A DNA stretch of 64,000 nt from G963676655 sp963676655 (GCA_963676655.2 CAXXKX010000003.1:4588001-4652000); one strand, 5' to 3'. Numbered from the stretch's first letter, positions 25,587-35,154 are shown. Numbers and translations: made by a program. Notes: a model not told the origin generated them from the letters alone.

Positions 25587-26909
25587 ATGTGTGCAAAGAA
25601 AAAGTATGTCCTGGTTGGTACCGGGGGCCGTTCTTCAATGTTCATCAACGCGGTGACCAAAGATTATAAAGATAAAGCCGAACTGCTGGCGTTCTGTGAC
25701 ACAAATCAGACCCGTATGGACTACTGGAATGATTATATCCAGAAAGAGAACGGTTATCCCAAGCTGCCAACTTACAAGGCTCAGGATTTCGATAAAATGA
25801 TTGAAGATCAGAAACCGGACGTGGTAATCGTTACCAGCATGGACCGTACACATCACAAATATATCTGCCGCGCCATGGAACTGGGCTGTGATGCCATCAG
25901 TGAAAAACCGATGACGGTCGATGAAGTCAAATGCCAGCAGATTATCGATACTAAAAAGAAGACCGGTCGCCATTTGACCGTTACTTTCAACTATCGCTAT
26001 TCACCGCGGAACACCAAAATCAAGGAAATCCTGAAAAGCGGTTTGGTCGGCGAAATCACCAGTGTCAACTTCGAATGGCTGCTTGATACCAAACACGGTG
26101 CCGACTATTTCCGTCGCTGGCATCGGGACAAGCGCAACAGCGGCGGCCTGATGGTCCACAAATCAACTCACCACTTCGACCTCATGAACTGGTGGCTCGG
26201 CTCTTCTCCCAAAACTGTATACGCCATGGGGGATCTCAAATTTTACGGCAAGGAAAATGCTGAAAATCGCGGCGTTACCGAGTTTTATACCCGTGCACGC
26301 GGTTCAGAAGTAGCTAAAAAAGATCCGTTTGCTCTCAACCCCACGAAGGACGACGAACGCTTGATGGGATTGTATTACGATGCCGAACATGAAGATCAGT
26401 ATTATCGTGATCAGAGCGTTTTCGGCGATGGCATTTCTATTGAAGATAATATGTCTGTGATGGTTCGTTACGAAAACAACACGGTAATGAATTACACCTT
26501 GTATGCCCATTCCCCGTGGGAAGGCTACCGCGTTTGCTTTAACGGCACAAAAGGCCGCCTTGAATTCAACGTTGTCGAGAAGTCCTATGTCAGCGCCGAC
26601 CACGAAGACTTCAACCAGCCAGGTATGCGCGAACTTGAAGGCGACAAGAAGGAAATGGTTCCGGAAATCATCTTCCAGCCATTGTGGGAAAAACCGCGGG
26701 TTATCACCTACGAACAAGGCGACAAAGGCGGTCACGGCGGCGGCGACGTCCGTCTGCTCAATGACATCTTCCTTGGTGTTGGCGAAGACCCGCTTGGTCA
26801 TGCCGCCGACTATGTTGACGGCGCCCGTTCAATTCTGACTGGTATTGCCGCCAATATCTCGATGAAGACCGGTCTACCGGTTACAATCAAGGATTTGGTC
26901 GACCTCTAA
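25587..26909 (+). CDS. Gfo/Idh/MocA-family dehydrogenase
   Basis: A 440-aa NAD(P)-dependent oxidoreductase. The Rossmann segment is YVLVGTGGRSSMFINAV and the nicotinamide-proximal motif ISEKPMTVD. FNYRYSPRN and the His pair in MVHKSTHHFDLMNWWLG are typical of the larger members of this family that act on oligosaccharide- or glycan-derived sugars. RBS AAAAGGAAG. It is cotranscribed with the upstream LacI regulator and closed by a terminator. Confidence 0.87.
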   Translation: MCAKKKYVLVGTGGRSSMFINAVTKDYKDKAELLAFCDTNQTRMDYWNDYIQKENGYPKLPTYKAQDFDKMIEDQKPDVVIVTSMDRTHHKYICRAMELGCDAISEKPMTVDEVKCQQIIDTKKKTGRHLTVTFNYRYSPRNTKIKEILKSGLVGEITSVNFEWLLDTKHGADYFRRWHRDKRNSGGLMVHKSTHHFDLMNWWLGSSPKTVYAMGDLKFYGKENAENRGVTEFYTRARGSEVAKKDPFALNPTKDDERLMGLYYDAEHEDQYYRDQSVFGDGISIEDNMSVMVRYENNTVMNYTLYAHSPWEGYRVCFNGTKGRLEFNVVEKSYVSADHEDFNQPGMRELEGDKKEMVPEIIFQPLWEKPRVITYEQGDKGGHGGGDVRLLNDIFLGVGEDPLGHAADYVDGARSILTGIAANISMKTGLPVTIKDLVDL

Positions 26910-26940
26910 TACTTGCTGGTAACACAGCGATATAGATAAG

Positions 26941-26974
26941 CGCCCGTGGTGAATTTGTTCATCGCGGGCGTTTT
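26941..26974 (+). terminator. Rho-independent terminator of the LacI operon
   Basis: CGCCCGTGGTGAA (26941-26953) against TTCATCGCGGGCG (26958-26970) forms a near-perfect stem with a TTTG loop and a short T-run. Confidence 0.75.
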
Positions 26975-26979
26975 GCGTT

Positions 26980-27007
26980 TTGTACAAACCGGAAATGGCT
27001 GTATAGT
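26980..27007 (+). promoter_or_regulatory. Promoter of the SGNH hydrolase gene
   Basis: TTGTAC (26980-26985), 16 bp, TATAGT (27002-27007), about 37 nt before the ATG. Confidence 0.5.
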
Positions 27008-27044
27008 AACATTCAACCGAATAAAGCAACATTGAGGAGCCATT

Positions 27045-27785
27045 ATGAATAAGGTCGTATTGATTGCGTTTGCCGCCGTTGTCGCCGGAACTGTCCAGGC
27101 GGAAGATTTGTATCGAAAGTTTCAGCCGAAACATACCTCGAGAGTCAGGGAGAACGTGGAATGGTCCAGAACCTACACTTACAATTCGCGGGATATGAAA
27201 AATCCGCGTTTTCTGATGATCGGCGACTCCATCTGCAATGCCTATCATGGTTTTGTCAGAAATAAACTCGGCAAAAAGGCCAACGCTTCTTTCTGGGCTA
27301 CTTCGAAATGCGTGACCGATAAAGACTATTTCCGGGAACTGGACTTTATTTTGTCCGGATATAAATTTGACGTCATTACTTTCAATAACGGTTTGCACTG
27401 TCTTGGAACCAACCGTAAGGAATGGGAGATAGCGTACCGGCAGGCGGTTAAATTTATCAAGGCAAAATGTCCGCAAAGTAAACTGCTTCTCGTGCTTTCA
27501 ACGCCGTCGAAGGACTCGAAAAGGACTGAAAAGGTCAGAGAACTGAACTCTATTACCAAAAAGATTGCGGCGGATGAAAAATTGCCGGTTGTCGATCTGT
27601 TTTCTTCCATGGACAAACTGGATCGGGACAAATTCTGGCATGATGTCTACCACTTCAAGTCTCCGGCGGTTAAAATGCAGGCGGATTTGCTGGCAAAAGC
27701 AATCCTTGCCGCTATTGGTGCCAAAGCGAAGAGTAATCTGGTTCAGCAGGGAACCGAAACCGGTCCATCCGGCCGGATCAAATAA
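27045..27785 (+). CDS. Secreted SGNH/GDSL-type hydrolase
   Basis: A 246-aa exported protein with signal peptide ending TVQA. Block I of the SGNH fold is FLMIGDSICNAYHGFV (Ser in GDS), the Asn block is ITFNNGLHCL, and block V is FWHDVYHF with the D-x-x-H catalytic pair. Such enzymes are esterases, often removing acetyl groups from polysaccharides, which would fit the lyases and glycosidases in this window. RBS TGAGGAG. Single gene. Confidence 0.82.
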   Translation: MNKVVLIAFAAVVAGTVQAEDLYRKFQPKHTSRVRENVEWSRTYTYNSRDMKNPRFLMIGDSICNAYHGFVRNKLGKKANASFWATSKCVTDKDYFRELDFILSGYKFDVITFNNGLHCLGTNRKEWEIAYRQAVKFIKAKCPQSKLLLVLSTPSKDSKRTEKVRELNSITKKIAADEKLPVVDLFSSMDKLDRDKFWHDVYHFKSPAVKMQADLLAKAILAAIGAKAKSNLVQQGTETGPSGRIK

Positions 27786-27821
27786 GCGGTGTAGTTGAAT
27801 CCGGCTTGCGGGGGCTTGCTT

Positions 27822-28580
27822 TCATTTTAAAAGTAAATCCGGTAAATCGGTCATAATTCCCTGAAGTCCGTAGCCCAGGTATTTTTCATTTTCCTCCCGG
27901 GTGTTTGAGAAAAACATATTCGCCCATAGTCCAAGCTCTGCTATTTCACGGCAAAACTCAGGCGTGACCATAGGTTTCCGGGGTTGAATTATTCTCGAGC
28001 CGAATTCTTTGTGACGTTTCAGGTTTTGCCGTTCTTCGCCCACACAGATTTCAATTTGCGGATTGAGCTCTTTTATCGTTTGAGCCAGTTTGAATGATCC
28101 TATCATCAGAAATGCCTTTTGATATAAATCGAACTCGGCGTATAGAGCACATATTTTTTTAATAGCGGCAGATGAATCAGCGTTTACTTGAATGTTGATT
28201 CCAAGCTCTTTGTTAATGCAAAATTCCAAAACTTCCCGGAAAGTCGGGATCTGCACGTTTTCATAAGCAGGCTTTTCCAGTCTTTTCCCGCTGTCATGCG
28301 GGCCATGCCAGTATGAAGCGTTCAGTTTGCGCAGGTCTTTGAAGTTCAAGTCATTAATTTGGCCCGAGCCATTGGTGGTTCTGTCAACACTGGAATCGTG
28401 CATGACCATTATTTCCCCGTCTGCGCTCTCTCGTACATCAAACTCAATGATGTCGACCCCTGATTTATAAGCCGCGTCAAAAGCAGGCAAAGTATTTTCA
28501 GGATATTTACCGGAAAATCCCCGGTGCGCGGTAACAACCGGACGTTTTCCGCTGGTGTAGACCTCTTCTAATTTGAACAT
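27822..28580 (-). CDS. Glycerophosphodiester phosphodiesterase family protein
   Basis: A 252-aa enzyme of the GDPD TIM-barrel family, hydrolysing glycerophosphodiesters to glycerol-3-phosphate and an alcohol. The catalytic signature is complete: VTAHRGFSGKYPENTLPAF, IIEFDVRESADG, then MVMHDSSVDRTTNGSG. The reading frame extends 28 codons upstream, but the extension is not family-like, so the ATG at 28580 (GGAACT upstream) is preferred. No signal peptide, so cytoplasmic. Convergent with the SGNH gene. Confidence 0.85.
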   Translation of the reverse strand: MFKLEEVYTSGKRPVVTAHRGFSGKYPENTLPAFDAAYKSGVDIIEFDVRESADGEIMVMHDSSVDRTTNGSGQINDLNFKDLRKLNASYWHGPHDSGKRLEKPAYENVQIPTFREVLEFCINKELGINIQVNADSSAAIKKICALYAEFDLYQKAFLMIGSFKLAQTIKELNPQIEICVGEERQNLKRHKEFGSRIIQPRKPMVTPEFCREIAELGLWANMFFSNTREENEKYLGYGLQGIMTDLPDLLLK

Positions 28581-28907
28581 TATTACCAGTTCCTTGAATC
28601 TATAGTTATTTGAACTTGCTGAGACATCTATCGAATTTAAAAAACAAATTGGAATCAAACTCATCCTTTATTAATTAATAGCATAGATTCTTGCGAAACT
28701 ATTACTTACACCATGACTAGCGCAGTCTGAGCCTGAGCTAGCGAAGGCAACGCATGAAGGACATGAAGAAGTATTTAAATTTTCAACTCAAGTTGAAAAA
28801 TAAAAAAAACTTTTTCGTGACTTTTCGTGTTTTTCGTGGTTGATCTTTGCATTTCGCATGACTCTTAATTAATAGCATGCAAATGAAGTAAAATCCATTG
28901 TTGAAAT
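28581..28907. other. Gene-less spacer with a hairpin and short tandem repeats
   Basis: No credible gene. It holds a 14-bp exact direct repeat, TTAATTAATAGCAT, at 28671-28684 and 28865-28878. A 9-bp perfect hairpin lies at 28780-28799 (TTTTCAACT, CA, AGTTGAAAA), and three TTTCGTG repeats at about 10-bp spacing lie at 28813-28838. It looks like a dispersed non-coding repeat element. Confidence 0.5.
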
Positions 28908-28950
28908 AAAAAAGCTGACTGTTATTTTCTCCTTATAACAGTCAGTCGTT
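28908..28950 (-). terminator. Rho-independent terminator of the DUF4838 operon
   Basis: CTGACTGTTAT (28915-28925) and ATAACAGTCAG (28935-28945) form a perfect 11-bp stem; on the minus strand a T-run follows. Confidence 0.88.
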
Positions 28951-28972
28951 TTTGAGTTATATTTATTCGGAA

Positions 28973-31627
28973 TCAAGGTTTGTCCGGAACCGCCTTGATT
29001 GATTTTACGAATAAAGCATTGGATTTTCCCGCTTTACCGGGCCGGTTTGCCAGCAAGGTGACGGCATCCACTGCAACTGCTCCGCCGTGTGGCTTGAATG
29101 TCGCGGCAGCCAGACACCGGTCATTCGCATCCAATAATTCCAGTTCGCATTTTTCGCCGTTGCCGGAAGATTTGATTTCGAATCGGTATAAAGCATTCGG
29201 TTTAAGTTCCGGCCCGAGGGTTCTCCATATTTCGCCATCACGGTATCCCGCCAGAACTTTGTCTTGGTGACGTACAAAACCAAGCTCTACACCGCGCCAT
29301 AGATATTTATTTGCATGCAGTAGAACCCGGCTCAAAAACCTGTCCTTGCTGCCGCCCGACCAACCCATTACAATCGAACATTTAAAGTCTTTGTTACCTT
29401 TGTCGAACAAAATGCGTGATGCTTTGCAGATAGACTTAGACTCGGCAGTGGTAGTTAGACAAAAGACTTTTGCTCCTGCCAATTCGGTGATTTTGTATTT
29501 TTTACCATTTTTATTCCACAGGTTCCAACCGGAACCTTTAGGCGGCATAAGCCCGGTTTTGTATGTTTTAAAGGTCATTCCGGTGGACCCGGGTGAGGCA
29601 TATTGCAAAAAGCGTTTATCCCAGGTCCAGCCTTCGCGTAAATATAAATACCCCGTATTGGATAAGCCGATGTGATCATTTTTTTTGCGAAATTCATACA
29701 AATCGCGCAGACCATGAGCAAAGCGTTTGAGATTCTCAGGGTTTTTAGACTTCAAATAAGTATTCCACAACTTAAGAACAGACAAGGTTTTCTCCGCATT
29801 CTGCAATCCAAGGTCAAGGAAGTCCAGACGCTTCTTTTGGTCGGGGCTCAGTCCATTGACTGCTTTGGCTGCTTCCAGCAGTTTACGGCCTTGGCCCATG
29901 ACTTCCGGCGTAAAGACCAGCGGGGCGATAGGCAGCCATTTCTTCCAGCCGATGGATTTTTCCCGTTGGAACTTACGATAGGCTTCAAGGTCGATGTTAT
30001 TGCTGACTTTTTCCCAGTAGCGCCAGTATTTTTCGACTGCTGCCGCGGCTGGACCAAAGGCTGAACAGTACTCGTCATAAATTTGCTGCAGCGGAGTTTT
30101 CGGGTTGATATTGAGCCTGCCGATTACGAAATAAGAGAAGCCCTGAATACCCCATTCACCAAGAAGACTGTCGATCATCGAGCCGAGCATCCGGCCGCTT
30201 TTATGGGCATAGGTGATGGAATTGTAGGCCCAGTTGACGTAAGATACCGGCATATTGTGGCCGGAACCTGGAAGGTTGGGACGGAAAATCAACTTTGCCC
30301 CGGTTGCCGACCAGCCGTTCCAATAATCTTTAAATCTTTTCATGGAGGCGTCGTCAGTGGGATATGAATTTCCGGGAACAAAGCTCAAATGAATGTGATC
30401 GTTCAGCTTTATATGACCTTCGGGTGGTTTTCGGTAATTGCTGTAAGCATAACCGACCAGAATGACATCAGGATTGATTTTTTTTGCCGCTTCGTATAAA
30501 TTCCGGTAGAAACGCGCATAGCGCATGGAGAGCCACGGGGCTTGCCGGAACTGTTCTCGGTTGATCAAAACTGCGAAGCAGTTTTGCCGGGTGGGAATTA
30601 TTCCTTTTCCCCAGTAGCTTGAGGTCTTGAAACGCGGGTCCGGTTCGTCCCATGCACGGCAGTTCGGGCACGTACACATGCCCGGGGTATCGTTTTCACT
30701 GGCGCAAATATATCGCATGCCGGGACGCTTTCTTTTGAACCATGATTTGTAATCCGGATTGGTCCAGTCGGCAATTTTTTGTTTAATTAATTCCGGATTG
30801 GACACACACATGCTTATGTAGTGACCGCTCTTGTCCCCTTTCAAGGGGCGACGGGACCCGTCAGGCAACAGGTTGAAAAGCCCAGGCCGGGTCTTGCCGA
30901 AGCGCTTCCAGTAATCACTGAAAGAGTGATCAAACATCATGCACTCAGCCAAATTGAAGCGGCAGCGGCGCAACCACAAGTAGGTGTCGGTAGTGAAGCG
31001 TGTTCTGGACTCCAGGCTTGACCACGCCTGTAACGGGGAGTTTTTTAAGCGGGGGACAAACCAGCTGCTGATAAATTTAGGTTGACCGGAGAAATCAAGT
31101 GATGTCACTGAAATATTCTTTGTCTTATCTATTTTGACTCCAAGGTCACCCGGCCACAGCCAACGGACATTGAGAATGCGCTCGAGAAATTCATAAACCG
31201 CGAATGCTGAACCGCTGTGCATATAACGCATGTATTCCAGAAGTGATTTCATTTCCGGCCGAACGTCGCGGTCATCCCCGAATAAAAATAGATCATTACC
31301 GACCGTCTTCCCTGCAAAGTAATTGACTTGAGGCTTCTTTTGGGCTACTTTTGTCGTGAACGCCGCTTTGCACGGCCCGATGTAGATCAGACCGGAAAAG
31401 CCCTTGGGTTTTGAGCCTTCCGAGTAGATTGCCAATTTAGCGCCGGAGGCGAGCTTGATATGGGTTTGCAGTTCTTCCGCCGCCAGTTTTGTCGGCCGGA
31501 GCGCCTGGTCGGGGATAATGATCGCGGTCACCGGGCGGCCGTTTTTAACGATTTCGATTCCTTTGACGGTTGCGGACGTCATCAATACCCCTAACACGGC
31601 AAATATGAGCCTTTTTTGAAAAAACAT
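28973..31627 (-). CDS. Secreted DUF4838 glycosidase-like protein (copy 2)
   Basis: An 884-aa exported protein with signal peptide ending ATVKG. Residues about 25-130 resemble the N-terminal domain of GH67-type alpha-glucuronidases (IIIPDQALRPTKLAAEEL). The central DUF4838 region has the conserved ASENDTPGMCTCPNCRAWDE (about residues 311-330) with its CxCxxC cluster. The C-terminal 220 aa form a LamG-like beta-sandwich. It starts 14 bp after the other DUF4838 gene with RBS AAGGAG, and the two are tandem paralogues. Probable glycoside-active protein; substrate unknown. Confidence 0.8.
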   Translation of the reverse strand: MFFQKRLIFAVLGVLMTSATVKGIEIVKNGRPVTAIIIPDQALRPTKLAAEELQTHIKLASGAKLAIYSEGSKPKGFSGLIYIGPCKAAFTTKVAQKKPQVNYFAGKTVGNDLFLFGDDRDVRPEMKSLLEYMRYMHSGSAFAVYEFLERILNVRWLWPGDLGVKIDKTKNISVTSLDFSGQPKFISSWFVPRLKNSPLQAWSSLESRTRFTTDTYLWLRRCRFNLAECMMFDHSFSDYWKRFGKTRPGLFNLLPDGSRRPLKGDKSGHYISMCVSNPELIKQKIADWTNPDYKSWFKRKRPGMRYICASENDTPGMCTCPNCRAWDEPDPRFKTSSYWGKGIIPTRQNCFAVLINREQFRQAPWLSMRYARFYRNLYEAAKKINPDVILVGYAYSNYRKPPEGHIKLNDHIHLSFVPGNSYPTDDASMKRFKDYWNGWSATGAKLIFRPNLPGSGHNMPVSYVNWAYNSITYAHKSGRMLGSMIDSLLGEWGIQGFSYFVIGRLNINPKTPLQQIYDEYCSAFGPAAAAVEKYWRYWEKVSNNIDLEAYRKFQREKSIGWKKWLPIAPLVFTPEVMGQGRKLLEAAKAVNGLSPDQKKRLDFLDLGLQNAEKTLSVLKLWNTYLKSKNPENLKRFAHGLRDLYEFRKKNDHIGLSNTGYLYLREGWTWDKRFLQYASPGSTGMTFKTYKTGLMPPKGSGWNLWNKNGKKYKITELAGAKVFCLTTTAESKSICKASRILFDKGNKDFKCSIVMGWSGGSKDRFLSRVLLHANKYLWRGVELGFVRHQDKVLAGYRDGEIWRTLGPELKPNALYRFEIKSSGNGEKCELELLDANDRCLAAATFKPHGGAVAVDAVTLLANRPGKAGKSNALFVKSIKAVPDKP

Positions 31628-31641
31628 ATAGAAACTCCTTT

Positions 31642-34287
31642 TTATTTTTTGGGCGAATTGTCCTCATGCGGTGTGCCGGCGGCAATGGATTCGACCAACA
31701 ATGACCCCATCAGGGTTATCGCATCAATCTTCGCTATTCCGTGTGGCTTGAATTGCCTGCTCGCAAGTAATTTGCCGTTGGCAACACTGACGCTTAATTC
31801 ACATTGGGTACCGCTTTTACTAACCGTAATATTGAATTGGTAGAATGTTTCCGATTGGAGTTCGGTATCCAAGGTTCGCCAAATTGAACCGTCACGATAA
31901 GCGGCAAAGACTTTGCCGTCACAATGCATGAAGCCGATTTCTACCCCTCGCCACAGATAACTTTGATTATGAAATAAAACCCGGTTAATGACTCCATTTT
32001 TTTGCATGTCAAAATCAGTATAAGCCATGACCAGCGAGGCGGAAAAGTCCTTGGCCGGAGTATCAAACAGTTTCCGGGTCGTGTAACAATGACCTCCAGA
32101 CTCCGGGTTCAGTCGCAACGCCTGAGTTTTGCCAACTTCGACCACATGATATTTTTTGCCGTTGTCATTGGCCAGCAACCATCCGGTTGTACCGGCGTTG
32201 AGGCGGCCAAGCGGATATTGCGCAAATCGAATGCCATCAGTTACAGGGGCTTTGGCCGAAGCAAACTTAAGAAATTTGTTTGCCCAAGTCGAGCCTTCAC
32301 GATAATATAGATTGCCGACGTTGGAAACGCCGCTTGATTCGATTTGTTTGCGAAAGTCATACAGGGTATGCAGCGAATTAGCAAAGCGGATACGATTGGC
32401 AGATGATTTCTTCCGCAAATATGAGTTCCAAACCTCAAGGGTCGCCAGGGTGCGTTCGGCATTTTGCAAGCCTAGGGCAAGAAATTCTAGGCGGCGATGT
32501 TGAATAGCGGTCAAGCCGGGGACAGTCTTGGCGGCATTTAGCAACTCACGCCCCTTGCTCATCACCTGTGGCGTAAAAATCAGAGGCGCGATCGGCAACC
32601 ATTTTTTGAACCCTATGTGATTTTTCTGTTGGAATTGATGATAAGCTTTGACATTAACCTTGTTGCTTACCAGTTCCCAATAGCGCCAGTATTTTGCTAC
32701 CTTTGCAGCTGCTGGCCCGAAGGCGGAGCAATAGTCGGCGTAAATTTTATCCAATGGTGTGGTCGGATCGACATTGAGTCGGGCGATTACATAATAGGAG
32801 AATCCCTGGACACCCCATTCCCCCAGCAGCGAATCAAACATAAGGCCGACCAAACTGCCGCTTTGGTTGGTAAATCTGATTGAGTCATAAGCCCAATTGA
32901 CGAAAGAAACCGGCATATTATGCCCGTTATTGACCATGTTCGGTCGGAACACCAAACTCGCACCGGTGCCAGACCATCCAGACCATCTTGATTCAAAAAT
33001 TTTACGTCCTTCAGATGTAGGCGGATAAGCTTCTGGATATGTACTGGCCAATTGAATGTGTCGATTCAATTTAATCGTCTGCGGAGACTCCGAATAATTG
33101 GCATAAATATACCCAACAAGAGTAACTTTTGGATTTATTTTTTTTGCCGCGTTGTATAAGGTCAAATAGTAGCGGGCATAGCGGTCGCCGAGTGACGGAG
33201 ATATGTCAACCGGACTACGTAATCCAGGCATACTGAACCTGGTACTCACAGTGGGGATCTGGCCTTTGGCCCAGTATGGAGAGAGGGCAAAGCGAGTATC
33301 TGGAGCGTCCCATGCACGACAGTTTTTGCAGGTGCACATACCGCAAGTGTCATTCTCGCTGGCAACGATATATTTCAATCCCGGACGTTTTTTCTTGAAC
33401 CAGTTATTGTATTTCGGGTTAGTCCAATCAGCAATCTTCTGCTTAATTACATTAGGGTTGGAAATGCACATTGATATGGCGTGCCCGGTTTTATCGCCGG
33501 GTAATGGTTCGCGTTTACCATTAGGCAAAAGGTTAAATAGGTCCGGTCTGGTCTTCCCGAATCGTCTCCAATAGTCGCCGTAGGAATGGTCGGGCATAAT
33601 GCAATTTGCCAGATTAAAGCGATTCCGCCGCAACCACAAAAAGGTATTTTTCATATATTTCAGACGTTCAGCCTCGCTTGACCATCCATGTCGGGTATAT
33701 GATTTTAAATTGGTATAAAACCAACTGGAGATAAACTTAGGTTGACCGGAAAAGTCAATGTCATTAATACTTAAATCAGGCGTTTGATCAATCAGGGTAC
33801 CAAGCTTTCCGGGCCATAACCAACGCGCATTTAGTTTGCGTTCAAACAGTTCGTAAACCGCGAAAGCTGATCCGCTATGCATGTAACGCATCTGGTTCTC
33901 AAGGCTGGTCATGTATTTGTTCGCAACCTGATCATCGCCGCATAAAAAGAGATTGGACCCGACTATACGTCCGGTAAACCAATTGATTGGAGGATTGCGT
34001 TTGGCGACTCCGGCTGAAAATGTTGCTTTACACGGTCCGACGTAAATTAGTCCCGCAAAGTTTACTGGCTTTGTGCTTTCGGGGTAAATTTTCAACATTG
34101 CCCCTGTGGCCAGTCTAATGAGGGTTTGCAGTTCTTCCGCCGCCAGTTTTGTCGGACGGAGCGCCTGGTCGGGGATAATGATCGCGGTTACCGGGCGGCC
34201 GTCTTTAACTATATCGATTCCATTGACAGTAGCGGCTGATATCAACATCACCAGTACAATTGGAATAAGCCATTTCAAATTTAACAT
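31642..34287 (-). CDS. Secreted DUF4838 glycosidase-like protein (copy 1)
   Basis: An 881-aa exported paralogue of the downstream gene, with identical segments such as RPVTAIIIPDQALRPTKLAA and the parallel ASENDTCGMCTCKNCRAWD cluster. The ATG at 34287 is chosen: it opens a proper signal peptide (MLNLKWLIPIVLVMLISAATV) and has AAGGAAC upstream, while the 20 codons before it overlap the pseudopilin gene. It lies 19 bp after the pseudopilin. Same fold prediction: GH67-like N-domain, DUF4838 core, C-terminal beta-sandwich. Confidence 0.8.
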   Translation of the reverse strand: MLNLKWLIPIVLVMLISAATVNGIDIVKDGRPVTAIIIPDQALRPTKLAAEELQTLIRLATGAMLKIYPESTKPVNFAGLIYVGPCKATFSAGVAKRNPPINWFTGRIVGSNLFLCGDDQVANKYMTSLENQMRYMHSGSAFAVYELFERKLNARWLWPGKLGTLIDQTPDLSINDIDFSGQPKFISSWFYTNLKSYTRHGWSSEAERLKYMKNTFLWLRRNRFNLANCIMPDHSYGDYWRRFGKTRPDLFNLLPNGKREPLPGDKTGHAISMCISNPNVIKQKIADWTNPKYNNWFKKKRPGLKYIVASENDTCGMCTCKNCRAWDAPDTRFALSPYWAKGQIPTVSTRFSMPGLRSPVDISPSLGDRYARYYLTLYNAAKKINPKVTLVGYIYANYSESPQTIKLNRHIQLASTYPEAYPPTSEGRKIFESRWSGWSGTGASLVFRPNMVNNGHNMPVSFVNWAYDSIRFTNQSGSLVGLMFDSLLGEWGVQGFSYYVIARLNVDPTTPLDKIYADYCSAFGPAAAKVAKYWRYWELVSNKVNVKAYHQFQQKNHIGFKKWLPIAPLIFTPQVMSKGRELLNAAKTVPGLTAIQHRRLEFLALGLQNAERTLATLEVWNSYLRKKSSANRIRFANSLHTLYDFRKQIESSGVSNVGNLYYREGSTWANKFLKFASAKAPVTDGIRFAQYPLGRLNAGTTGWLLANDNGKKYHVVEVGKTQALRLNPESGGHCYTTRKLFDTPAKDFSASLVMAYTDFDMQKNGVINRVLFHNQSYLWRGVEIGFMHCDGKVFAAYRDGSIWRTLDTELQSETFYQFNITVSKSGTQCELSVSVANGKLLASRQFKPHGIAKIDAITLMGSLLVESIAAGTPHEDNSPKK

Positions 34288-34306
34288 ATAAGAAGTTCCT
34301 TTTTTT

Positions 34307-35053
34307 TTAATAAATGAATCCCCAGAAGGCGCGCACATCATATTCACGGGAGGACCATGCCCGGTAGCCGCACTTGTATTGGAGAAACTTTAAGCCGGTA
34401 CACGGTTCCACTCTGCCGTCAGGATAAAGCAAATTTGTGTTTTTATTGCCGTCGTGGAACATGCCGATGGTTCGAGTCACGATTTCGCCGAATACCACTT
34501 CGTAATCATATCTTGAATAATCCATCATACCGCATCCCATCAGCCAGGACGCCGCTAGTTTTTTCGTCCGTTTCATTGGGTATTTACTTGGGCCTTCAAT
34601 CGGCATGGTAAAGTCGTATTTCAAATGTTGAGCAGCTCCGTGTGAGGCGTTCATGCCAAAACTGCTGCGCAGCTCTCTAACCCGGCGCTGAGCAGGGCAT
34701 TGGTAGACCGAATCCTTGAACCTTTTGGTGCCGCTGGGATCAAGACCCTCAAATTTCGACGAATTCGGTAAATAAGAATCACCATCACCCGGATAGCCGC
34801 CTACCTGATAATACCACATGTAACTCCAACTGAAATTACGCTGGGCGCACGGCTTGAAATTGTCACTGTCCATAACATACATGTTGATTGCCGTACCCAT
34901 TTGTTTAAGGTTGCTGGCGCACTTTATTTTCTTGGCGCGTTCGCGGGCCTGATTGAGGGCCGGCAGCAGCATCGAGGCCAGGATTGCGATGATAGCGATC
35001 ACGACGAGAAGTTCGATTAGCGTAAAAAGCTTTTGGTTCATATTCTTATCCAT
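34307..35053 (-). CDS. Type II pseudopilin, in the DUF4838 operon
   Basis: A 248-aa pseudopilin. MDKNMNQKL precedes FTLIELLVVIAIIAILA, then MLLPALNQARERAKKIKC. The C-terminal FHDGNKNTNLLYPDGRVE is the H...DG block. The ATG at 35053 has CAGGAG 6-7 nt upstream. The -1 residue is Leu. Only 19 bp separate it from the first DUF4838 gene, so it is co-transcribed with two secreted glycosidase-like proteins. This is the second such arrangement in the window. Confidence 0.88.
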   Translation of the reverse strand: MDKNMNQKLFTLIELLVVIAIIAILASMLLPALNQARERAKKIKCASNLKQMGTAINMYVMDSDNFKPCAQRNFSWSYMWYYQVGGYPGDGDSYLPNSSKFEGLDPSGTKRFKDSVYQCPAQRRVRELRSSFGMNASHGAAQHLKYDFTMPIEGPSKYPMKRTKKLAASWLMGCGMMDYSRYDYEVVFGEIVTRTIGMFHDGNKNTNLLYPDGRVEPCTGLKFLQYKCGYRAWSSREYDVRAFWGFIY

Positions 35054-35085
35054 AAGAAACTCCTGTTTTACAGTTTATATTCAGT

Positions 35086-35154
35086 TTAAAAAAGTTGCTT
35101 CGCAATAAAAGTTATCTTCGTCGGGTCAGGTGCTCGAGTCATTTTTCTATTCAT
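35086..35154 (-). CDS. Small ORF (22 aa) in front of the pseudopilin gene
   Basis: ATG at 35154 preceded by GGAGG with a 4-nt gap, the best Shine-Dalgarno of the local operon. The peptide is 22 aa, starts MNRKMTRAPDPTK and ends KQLF, with a basic character. It sits 41 bp after the GH-like gene and 32 bp before the pseudopilin, in the same direction. It could be a leader peptide, a true small protein, or chance. No family recognised. Confidence 0.35.
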   Translation of the reverse strand: MNRKMTRAPDPTKITFIAKQLF

